Under the pieces are notes generated by a model. That model saw only the letters and a list, made by a program, of their open reading frames with translations. It was not told the origin of the DNA and made no database searches. Below, piece by piece: positions 20,931-28,392 of a stretch of DNA of 64,000 nt. The stretch lies in assembly GCA_902612125.1 (NCBI GenBank), contig CACMBV010000001.1:124001-188000 (forward strand), in the 5' to 3' direction. The position numbers were made by a program, and so were the translations under genes. Each line of letters opens with the position of its first letter. Position 1 is the stretch's first letter. Source of the DNA: an uncultured Verrucomicrobiota bacterium (GTDB taxonomy: Bacteria; Verrucomicrobiota; Verrucomicrobiia; Opitutales; Seribacteraceae).

Positions 20931-22025
20931 TTAACCCAACTCTTTTTTAAATTGAAAACGATCCATCAAGCAGACTACGACTGTGTGTGGGAGAGTAAGG
21001 ATGGAAATGCCAAGCATTGCCTTTCCCAACCAGTCGAGTTGGATCCCTCGGAAGGAAAGCGGTAGGGCAAGTAAAAACCATAGTCCAACCAAAGCCAAAA
21101 AAGTCATAAGCCCACTTATTTGTAGCCAGCGTGCCTTGAGTTTCAGATAAGCACCTTTCTCCAGACTTTCCTTCCCTATCGGGTCTATCCAGATTATGCG
21201 AAGACTGTGCCGGAGACTGTGCCAAAGTGCGAAGTAGGTCCCAAGTGCCCAAAGGGGAGGAAGCCATAAAAACCAAACCAAGAGAAAACAAGCTTCAAAA
21301 AAGTCAAAAGCCCAGGCTCCCTTCTCATTTTTTTCAAGCTTGTGAAATGATAAAAACAATTGCATCACTGTAAGAATTAGTGGAATTGCGAGAAAAAAGG
21401 ATTGATTTTGGGTGATCCAGACAAGGTCATAATTTACTCGTCCGCCCTGACGGATCATCTCCTCCAAAAACATACGATAAGTCTCGTTACCCAAATAACC
21501 GGGTAAGAGGATCGGAATGCTTCCCCTCGCCATTATGTGTAGAGATTTTAAAAAAAAGGACCGTTCGAGATAGCCCGCCCGGTGCATTTTTACCGATAAG
21601 TATCGATCTCCCTGCCCCCAGTGAAAAATGGTGATGATCAAAAAGAATACAGCCGAAGCCAAAGGCTGGAAATACCAGCCGATCAGATACAGAACCGACA
21701 ACGTTGGGTAAAGTAAAAGTGTGGATATTCTGAATGCCCATGTACTTTTTTTGATCATTCCCCAGATTAATAAATGATCAGCCCCACCATGAGGCATTCC
21801 GAAAAGAAAGAGACTTAAATAAAGCGGGAGTAATTGGTAGGATATGGGCCAATCAGAACTCAATATACCCAAGACACCCATGGGAATAAGAAGTCCAAGC
21901 GTAAGCTTGGTCAAGCCTATCGAATAGGACTTGGGTAAGAGTTCCCCGTTGGATAAGTAAATCCCTATCGGATTCCATTCTATCCATTTCATCAATCTTG
22001 ATTTCTCCATGCCTGCCAAAGACAA
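20931..22025 (-). CDS. blh: Brp/Blh-family beta-carotene 15,15'-dioxygenase (retinal-forming)
   Basis: Multi-TM protein with 'FLFGMPHGGADHLLIWGM' and 'TIFHWGQGDRY' motifs (Brp/Blh family); lies in an operon with rhodopsin and carotenoid genes. Confidence 0.88.
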   Translation of the reverse strand: MSLAGMEKSRLMKWIEWNPIGIYLSNGELLPKSYSIGLTKLTLGLLIPMGVLGILSSDWPISYQLLPLYLSLFLFGMPHGGADHLLIWGMIKKSTWAFRISTLLLYPTLSVLYLIGWYFQPLASAVFFLIITIFHWGQGDRYLSVKMHRAGYLERSFFLKSLHIMARGSIPILLPGYLGNETYRMFLEEMIRQGGRVNYDLVWITQNQSFFLAIPLILTVMQLFLSFHKLEKNEKGAWAFDFFEACFLLVWFLWLPPLWALGTYFALWHSLRHSLRIIWIDPIGKESLEKGAYLKLKARWLQISGLMTFLALVGLWFLLALPLSFRGIQLDWLGKAMLGISILTLPHTVVVCLMDRFQFKKELG

Positions 22026-22687
22026 AGCCCCTGCAAGACAAACAAATTAGTTAGGGCAAAGAAGAGGGCTTCCTCAACCGGAAGTATACCCAGTTCAATG
22101 CCCGAACGTGTGGCCTTAGAAATCCTCCAAATACCCTCCGAAATCGCATGAGCATCCACCAGGCAAAGATATATCGTAAAACCAGCCCAAACCGGCAGCC
22201 AGGTCTTAGCACCTGAGACAAGTGTTCTCGCCCCCAGTCCCCACTGAACCATCAAAGGTGGGAATGCCCAGACCAAGATTAGACCGGCATAGGTTCCCGA
22301 ATCACTACTCAAACAGTAAGCCCCAATCAGGCCGGGCATTAAACCCAAAACAAATCCTTTGCCTGAAAAGTTAAGCCTAAAAACTTTCACTTTTTGTGAA
22401 ATCATAGACCATAAAACTCCTGCAAGCATGGTTTGCATGACCATAAATCCATATTCCTCAATGGGCACAAAGCCGATAGTCCCAAGAACTACTCCTTCTG
22501 GATAACTCCAAATATTTTTCATGATCAGGTAGTTATCCCACGGGGTGGTGTAAACCAATGCAATAGCACTCATCACTCCAATGCCCGAGAGGGTGTTCCG
22601 ATCAAGGCATTTTTTTTGGCCAGCCCAGGTAGTAAAGGCAAGTAATGGAATGCCTATCAATTGAATTAGGAACTCCAGGTAGGTCAT
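21992..22687 (-). CDS. Lycopene cyclase, CrtYc/CrtYd-type (both halves in one polypeptide)
   Basis: Two internal halves: 'YTTPWDNYLIMKNIWSYPEGVVLGTIGFVPIEEYGFM' and 'HAISEGIWRISKATRSGIELGILPVEEALFFALTNLF'. The PIEE and PVEE motifs are typical of CrtYc/CrtYd. Overlaps blh by 34 nt. Confidence 0.9.
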   Translation of the reverse strand: MTYLEFLIQLIGIPLLAFTTWAGQKKCLDRNTLSGIGVMSAIALVYTTPWDNYLIMKNIWSYPEGVVLGTIGFVPIEEYGFMVMQTMLAGVLWSMISQKVKVFRLNFSGKGFVLGLMPGLIGAYCLSSDSGTYAGLILVWAFPPLMVQWGLGARTLVSGAKTWLPVWAGFTIYLCLVDAHAISEGIWRISKATRSGIELGILPVEEALFFALTNLFVLQGLCLWQAWRNQD

Positions 22688-22693
22688 ATTTTA

Positions 22694-25009
22694 TCAGGAT
22701 ACAAAGGCCCGAAAGAAGGAGGGTAGTAAGATTCTCATTTTTTTCGTCCCTGTTACCACTGCCCGGTTTGCATGATAGAAAGACGGATCTTTTTTAATAA
22801 GTTCACCAATTTCCTGATACATGCGACCCGCCCAGCGGACCACAATCCTCATTCTTAGCGGTAGATAACGAATTCCTGCTTCTCCACTGGCATACCTTTG
22901 ATCCGCAAGCCTGAGCAGGCGGCTCTTAACTAGATTAATTTCTGCCAGAGATTTTGAATTCTCTGATAGCAGGGTGGAAACGGTGGGTAAGTTTTCAAAA
23001 AAATCTGCGGGTAGGTAAATCCTGTCTTTTTCCGCATCTTCATGAACATCCCGGCAGATATTTGTAAGTTGCATCGCGATACCCAGATCATCGGCATGCT
23101 GCAAGGCTTCTGTATCCGTAACTCCAAAAATTGGACAAGTCATCAATCCAATCGTTCCTGCCACTCCATGACAATATTTAATCAGCTCAGCTTCCGATTG
23201 AACCCGCACACGGTTCTGTTCACCGATCATCGCTTCCATTAATTCTGTCAGAGGCAACGAGGCCAAACCCCACCTGGCCTGAAGGAATCGATAATGGTCA
23301 AGGAGTTCGTGCGGATGATGATTTTTCCAACAGGTCATCGCTTCCTTCAGTTTCTCCCCTTCCCCCTCGTCCGCCCAATCATCCAGGGTCCTGCAAACAT
23401 AATATAACCTAAAAACAGCTTCAGCTCTTTCCTTCGGTAGCAGGAAGGAAGCAAGCGAGAAGGTACGACTTTTGGAGCGGAAAATCCGGTGAAATGCAAC
23501 CTCCTCACCGAGTCGGGAAGGGGGTACCAGTTTTTCCACCACCTTAGCCGAAGAGACCACTCCCGGAACTCCGGCTCCGGGGTGCGTACCCGCGCCGCAG
23601 AAATAAAGATTCTCCAGGTCTTCTGACCGGTTATGAAAACGAAACCATGCGGATTGCCGAAAGAGAGGGGCTATCGAAAACCCGCTACCCCATAAAGTGT
23701 TAAATTTACCTTCAAAATCGTCTGGAGTCACAAAATGAGAAACTTTGAGGCAGTCTCCCAGGCCGGGAAGCAGGGTTTTCTCCAACTGAGTCTGCACTTG
23801 CATGCGAATCCGCTCCCCCGCCTCCCGCCAATCAATATTGGCCAGCTTATTGGGGACTGGTGCCAGCACATAAAAAGCATCGCCGTCCTTCGGGGCCATA
23901 CTCGGATCCGTCGCTGACGGGCGGTGCAGGTAAAGACTCAGATCATCGGAAAGGATTTTCCGACCGTAAATATCTTTGAGCAATTCCTTGAAAGCCTTTC
24001 CCATGATGATGGTATGATGCTCGACACCGGGATAAGAACGACTCGTTCCAAAATACCAAACAAATAGGCCCATGGAAAATGAGAGGCGACCGAGTCTTTT
24101 GTCCGTCCATTTCGATCGGTGCTTGGCGGGAATTAAATCCCGGTATACCTTAGGAGGATCGGCGTCAAAAACGATCAAGTCGGCAGATTTTAGCTCCCCT
24201 GACTGCAGACGAATACCCGAGGCTTTTTTCCCCTCGACAAGCACCTCATTTACTTGCTGATTGAGCTCAAGTTTAACCCCCGCTTCCCTCATTAATGTTA
24301 CCAAGGCTTGGACCAATGCTCCGGTTCCTCCTTTGGGGAACCAAACTCCCCATTTTCTTTCCAAGTAATGAATAAGGCAATAAATGGAAGTGGTTTGCAG
24401 AGGATTTCCTCCGACTAAAAGGGGATGAATACTAAATGCCCGGCGTAAACGGTCATCCTTAAGAAAATTGCCAACCAGGGAATAAACTGAAAGGTAGCTT
24501 TTTAGGGCGAGAAGAGCCGGAACTTGAAAAATCATAGTCCGGAATCGATGAAAAGGTTGATCCGCCAGTTTTTCAAAACCCACGGCAAATATGTTTTTGG
24601 AGAAGTCGACCAGTTTTTCATATCCCGACCCTTCACCAGGAGAAAGACGGTTGATCTCGGCGATAGTATCTTCAAGACGTCCTCCGTAGTCCAATTTTGA
24701 ACCATCCACAAACTCAAACCGATACCAAGGCTCAACAGGAAGAAAATCTACATAATCCGATCTTTTTTTACCATACAGCTCGAATAGTTCATCAAACAAA
24801 AAAGGAGCTGTTATGACTGTTGGGCCTCCATCAAATTTATATTCCTCTATTTCGTATACTTGGGCCCGACCACCCGCTTTTGGATTATTATCAACCACGG
24901 AGACTTCATAGCCAAGTCTTCTAAGTCGTAAACTCATGGCTAGGCCGCCAAAACCGGCACCAACAACAATGGCTTTACGGGGGGGACAGGGATGGTTCCC
25001 GTTGATCAC
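22694..25009 (-). CDS. Bifunctional CrtI-CrtB fusion: phytoene desaturase (N) plus phytoene synthase (C)
   Basis: N-terminal FAD motif 'AIVVGAGFGGLAMSLRLRRLGYEVSVVDNNPKAGGRAQ' and C-terminal CrtI signature 'YFCGAGTHPGAGVPGVVSSAKV'. Phytoene synthase begins directly after: 'HRIFRSKSRTFSLASFLLPKERAEAVFRLYYVCRTLDDWADE', 'YCHGVAGTIGLMTCPIFG', 'QLTNICRDVHEDAEKDRIYLP'. Confidence 0.93.
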   Translation of the reverse strand: MINGNHPCPPRKAIVVGAGFGGLAMSLRLRRLGYEVSVVDNNPKAGGRAQVYEIEEYKFDGGPTVITAPFLFDELFELYGKKRSDYVDFLPVEPWYRFEFVDGSKLDYGGRLEDTIAEINRLSPGEGSGYEKLVDFSKNIFAVGFEKLADQPFHRFRTMIFQVPALLALKSYLSVYSLVGNFLKDDRLRRAFSIHPLLVGGNPLQTTSIYCLIHYLERKWGVWFPKGGTGALVQALVTLMREAGVKLELNQQVNEVLVEGKKASGIRLQSGELKSADLIVFDADPPKVYRDLIPAKHRSKWTDKRLGRLSFSMGLFVWYFGTSRSYPGVEHHTIIMGKAFKELLKDIYGRKILSDDLSLYLHRPSATDPSMAPKDGDAFYVLAPVPNKLANIDWREAGERIRMQVQTQLEKTLLPGLGDCLKVSHFVTPDDFEGKFNTLWGSGFSIAPLFRQSAWFRFHNRSEDLENLYFCGAGTHPGAGVPGVVSSAKVVEKLVPPSRLGEEVAFHRIFRSKSRTFSLASFLLPKERAEAVFRLYYVCRTLDDWADEGEGEKLKEAMTCWKNHHPHELLDHYRFLQARWGLASLPLTELMEAMIGEQNRVRVQSEAELIKYCHGVAGTIGLMTCPIFGVTDTEALQHADDLGIAMQLTNICRDVHEDAEKDRIYLPADFFENLPTVSTLLSENSKSLAEINLVKSRLLRLADQRYASGEAGIRYLPLRMRIVVRWAGRMYQEIGELIKKDPSFYHANRAVVTGTKKMRILLPSFFRAFVS

Positions 25010-25043
25010 TTATGTGCGGAGGGGTTACCCAAACGATCAATAG

Positions 25044-25955
25044 TTAGGAATTACCCAAGATTTTTCTGGCTGGCTGAATGGGAGAAGTGAGGGTGATGAA
25101 CGGTTTAATAACACCGGTAAAAAAATCGCTCATTTCAGGGACATGGAGTTTAGCTAAGTCCATTGCAGATGTAATCAGGCTTACTTGAAAATCTTCAATA
25201 AATTCTTGATGTTTCCCATCGTAGGAAGCTGAATTTTCCAAAAGGTAGTATAAATTGGGTCTATTATTCTGAAAGTCGGATGGATTCCTGCGACCTTTTT
25301 TGATTCCATAATAATCAGACTGATCATCACGGATTTGGTAAGCGACCGCCAAGTTTGTGAAGATTTCAGTAATAGAATTAAGGACCAATTGGTTTTTTCT
25401 GGCTGCGATAGCCACACAACGGGCAGGCAGGGCAAACATGACCCCGGTTTTTTCTCGAGACATTTCTGTGTAGCCTGAAAGCACATCGCTTGTAATTTTG
25501 GATGAAAAGTCTAATTCTTTGAAAGCACCCTTGACCGCAGTATAGACACAGTTTGATATTTCCGATGACCAAGAAGCCTTTACTGTTGGTTCGATGCTAA
25601 TGAGGGCTGAGACTTTCAATGATTTGGCAATCAGTAAGTCTCCTAGTAAGAGTGCTTTTTCTTTACCGTATTTTTTCCACGGGGTTTCATATCCCCTTCT
25701 CTCTGCATCATCGTCTATCAAATCATCATGGATGAGACTGGCATTGTGAAGAAGGTCAGTGAAAGCAGCTATGTCTAGTAGCAAATCTTCTTTCAGGCCA
25801 AAAGATTTACCAACGGAGAAACAAATTTTGGCACGAACTTTTTGACCAGACCAGAAATACGGGTCTTCCACAAAGTCCCTGAGTATGGGATCTTCACAAA
25901 AGTAGTTCCTGAGCCGCCATTGAAGACGGCTCAGGAAGTCTAAACTACAATCCAT
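25044..25955 (-). CDS. crtE: Polyprenyl (geranylgeranyl) diphosphate synthase
   Basis: First Asp-rich motif in 'LLHNASLIHDDLIDDDAERRG'; second in 'AYQIRDDQSDYYG'. Confidence 0.88.
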   Translation of the reverse strand: MDCSLDFLSRLQWRLRNYFCEDPILRDFVEDPYFWSGQKVRAKICFSVGKSFGLKEDLLLDIAAFTDLLHNASLIHDDLIDDDAERRGYETPWKKYGKEKALLLGDLLIAKSLKVSALISIEPTVKASWSSEISNCVYTAVKGAFKELDFSSKITSDVLSGYTEMSREKTGVMFALPARCVAIAARKNQLVLNSITEIFTNLAVAYQIRDDQSDYYGIKKGRRNPSDFQNNRPNLYYLLENSASYDGKHQEFIEDFQVSLITSAMDLAKLHVPEMSDFFTGVIKPFITLTSPIQPARKILGNS

Positions 25956-25977
25956 AGATTGTGTATCTAGTGGAAAA

Positions 25978-26793
25978 TTAAACTGTCTGTTCGCTCTCGC
26001 TATCGCTTACAGCTGCGACCCAGATGGCAAGTCCAAAGGCTGCCTTGTTTACCAAATCTGCCAAATTGTAAATAATGTTTAATGCTTCGCTGTCATTGCT
26101 TCCACCACCCATATAGGCGATATAATAACCTAGCGGATAAATAGCCCAGCCAAAGGTTACAATAGCACGAATGGTTTTAAATGCCTGCTGACTGGCTGCA
26201 TTACCGCTGTTTTCGTTGAGCTTGGAAGCTTCCCCTTTGAAAATTTCGTAGATTATGTAAAGCCAACCAGCCATGCCGACGACAAAAGCAGGACCGACAT
26301 CTGCATAGCCAGCTTCCCCAGCATACCCACCAACCAACATAACAATTGAAGCGATAAGTAACTTCCAAAAAAGTTCCACGCTCACCTTGGTAACTGCTGC
26401 GAGAATTAAATAAAACTCGACAATCTGTAGTGGTACAGTGATAAGCCAATCAATATATCTAAAAACTGTGGGACTTGTTCCAGTGTTGACCCAAACTTCT
26501 CTCATGTACATGTAATGCCAAAATGCAATACCGGTTACCAGTCCAGCCACTGTTAGGGAAGTTTTCCATTTACCCTTAACGCGATCACGCTCGATGAAGA
26601 AAAATACCGTGGCGGCGAGCATCATGGCCGTAGCAAGCCAGAAACTTACTCCCACAAAGTCGTCTGGAAGAAGGGAACCGTCGTAAACAATTTCAGTTGC
26701 TTCAGGTTCTTCTTCTGCATGGTCATCCGCAAATGTCACAAATGGGATGAAGATTGAACTTAATAGTATGAGTAGGATGTTTTTCGTTTTCAC
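25978..26793 (-). CDS. Proteorhodopsin, light-driven proton pump, predicted blue-absorbing
   Basis: 'FWHYMYMR' (His75 region), 'RYIDWLITVPLQIVEFYLIL' (D97, T101, Q105, E108 by proteorhodopsin numbering), 'YNLADLVNKAAFGLAIW' (retinal Lys). GTG start; N-terminal signal peptide. Confidence 0.96.
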   Translation of the reverse strand: MKTKNILLILLSSIFIPFVTFADDHAEEEPEATEIVYDGSLLPDDFVGVSFWLATAMMLAATVFFFIERDRVKGKWKTSLTVAGLVTGIAFWHYMYMREVWVNTGTSPTVFRYIDWLITVPLQIVEFYLILAAVTKVSVELFWKLLIASIVMLVGGYAGEAGYADVGPAFVVGMAGWLYIIYEIFKGEASKLNENSGNAASQQAFKTIRAIVTFGWAIYPLGYYIAYMGGGSNDSEALNIIYNLADLVNKAAFGLAIWVAAVSDSESEQTV

Positions 26794-26821
26794 AGGATAT
26801 ATTTTATGTTTTGAGTTTGGG

Positions 26822-26838
26822 GTTCGTAAAATACGAAC
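26822..26838. promoter_or_regulatory. Palindromic operator candidate GTTCGTA-AAA-TACGAAC upstream of the proteorhodopsin operon
   Basis: Perfect 7-bp inverted repeat with 3-nt spacer, ~28 bp upstream of the rhodopsin start codon. Confidence 0.45.
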
Positions 26839-26948
26839 TAAGATAAAAGGAGATTTTCGTTCATATTACAAATAAAAAATAGTCTATGGATCAGTTACCC
26901 ATTTTACTTATTGCATGCATTCTGACCTGATTTTCCATTTTTTCGGTA

Positions 26949-26963
26949 TGGGTTGTCAACCCA
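26949..26963. promoter_or_regulatory. Second dyad TGGGTTG-T-CAACCCA upstream of the proteorhodopsin operon
   Basis: Perfect 7-bp arms around a single central base in the same intergenic region (~155 bp upstream of the start). Confidence 0.35.
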
Positions 26964-27134
26964 CTTTATTTTTTTTGACCAAAAAATAACTCAAGCTACC
27001 ATCACATTTAAATCTTTCATCAATGAATTTGAAAGCTTAGAGGGCATTGGAGTAAACATTCTTAAATCTCTCAACCATGCTCCAACAAAAGAAAGAAACT
27101 AGCGATTTCAAGATATCCCAGGCAAAAGAGAATT

Positions 27135-27287
27135 TTAGGCAGCTAAGGATTTTAAATTTTTTGGTTTGCTAAGCGGTGCATAATCCAGATCAATCCCATT
27201 GGTGTCCAAGAACAACACCCCGATGTATTTAAGTTCCGGTGATCTTTCTATTGTTCCAGTATTAATGAGATTCTTTTTAGTAAAGAA
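27135..27287 (-). pseudogene. Degraded leucine-rich-repeat-like fragment
   Basis: Minus-strand open stretch TFFTKKNLINTGTIERSPELKYIGVLFLDTNGIDLDYAPLSKPKNLKSLAA*; LxxLxLxxNxI spacing; no start codon. Confidence 0.3.
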
Positions 27288-27435
27288 AGTCTAACTTCTT
27301 GCTCGTCGTTCTTGCTCCTATGCCGGATTGGTGTGCTGATACGCTAATTGCTTCCCCTTGTTATCAAGTGCCCACCAGTTCAAATTTTCTGGATCTGGAG
27401 TGATCGTGACTAGTATTGCAATTTTCATTTAATCC

Positions 27436-28293
27436 CTACTTCCGTAGTTTAAGTGTGGCAGTCACCGGATAATGATCGGACGGATATCTCCCCCCGAACT
27501 CTGAACGATCAATGTTTGCTGATAAGACACGAAAATTTCTCGTGCACAGAACCCAGTCAATTCGATTACCGGAGGTTCTTCCATTCCAACCGCTCAAGGT
27601 GCTCTCTTCTGTGGTATGTCTGGTATGTATGACCCTGAAAGTATCGACTATTCTCCCCCCTACCAATCTTAAATAAGGGTCACTTCCTTCTTTAGCATTA
27701 AAATCCCCGGTTAGAATCACCCGGGCATCTTCGTGCAAATCTTGAATCCTTTTTTTCAAAAGAAGAGCCGCTTTTTTTCTCGATTCTCTTCCCTTATGAT
27801 CAAAATGAGTGTTGATGAAAAAGATTTCCTGTTTGTCATTCATTTTATCCCTTAACAAAGTCCAGTTGGCGATCCTGGGCAGGGAGGAATCCCAGCTTTT
27901 ACTTTCAACGATGTCGGGTGTTTCCGACAACCAGAAAGTTTTTCCCTCCAGCATTTCATATCGATCCTTGCGATACATGATGGCACATTGCTCTCCTAGT
28001 TCCATACGACGACTTCTCCCATAATAAGCATAATCGGAAAGCCTTTCTTTCAGGTATTCCTCCTGCACCTCCCAAACCTCCTGTAAACCCAGAAGATCGG
28101 GTTCGAAATTCTCAATGGTTTTAAGCACCAATTCTTTTCTCTTGTCCCAGTGATTCTCACCATCATTGGCCACGCCTAGCCGGATATTGAAACTCATTAC
28201 CCTTAAATCCGACTCCCTGGAAAATACCGAGCCTAAGAAAATTAATAGAAATATCAAAAGACAGGATAATTTTCGGTTTGCATGAATGGGCAT
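27436..28293 (-). CDS. Endonuclease/exonuclease/phosphatase family protein, secreted
   Basis: 'LRVMSFNIRLGVANDGENHWDKRKELVLKTIENFEPDLLGLQEV', 'VILTGDFNAKEGSDPY', 'RIDWVL', 'YPSDHYPVTATLKL'. Confidence 0.92.
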   Translation of the reverse strand: MPIHANRKLSCLLIFLLIFLGSVFSRESDLRVMSFNIRLGVANDGENHWDKRKELVLKTIENFEPDLLGLQEVWEVQEEYLKERLSDYAYYGRSRRMELGEQCAIMYRKDRYEMLEGKTFWLSETPDIVESKSWDSSLPRIANWTLLRDKMNDKQEIFFINTHFDHKGRESRKKAALLLKKRIQDLHEDARVILTGDFNAKEGSDPYLRLVGGRIVDTFRVIHTRHTTEESTLSGWNGRTSGNRIDWVLCTRNFRVLSANIDRSEFGGRYPSDHYPVTATLKLRK

Positions 28294-28392
28294 AAAATTC
28301 TTTCAAACCAGTTGAACAGGCATCGTCAAGATAGAGAGTAGGAAATAAACCAAACGATTTGACTATCTTACCGCGGAAGACTTTCTTAAATC

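Noticed and set aside
25978-26793. Carotenoid-antenna (xanthorhodopsin-type) rhodopsin, given the adjacent carotenoid genes
   Set aside because: Manual alignment places Phe, not Gly, at the antenna fenestration position; the carotenoid genes are explained by retinal synthesis.
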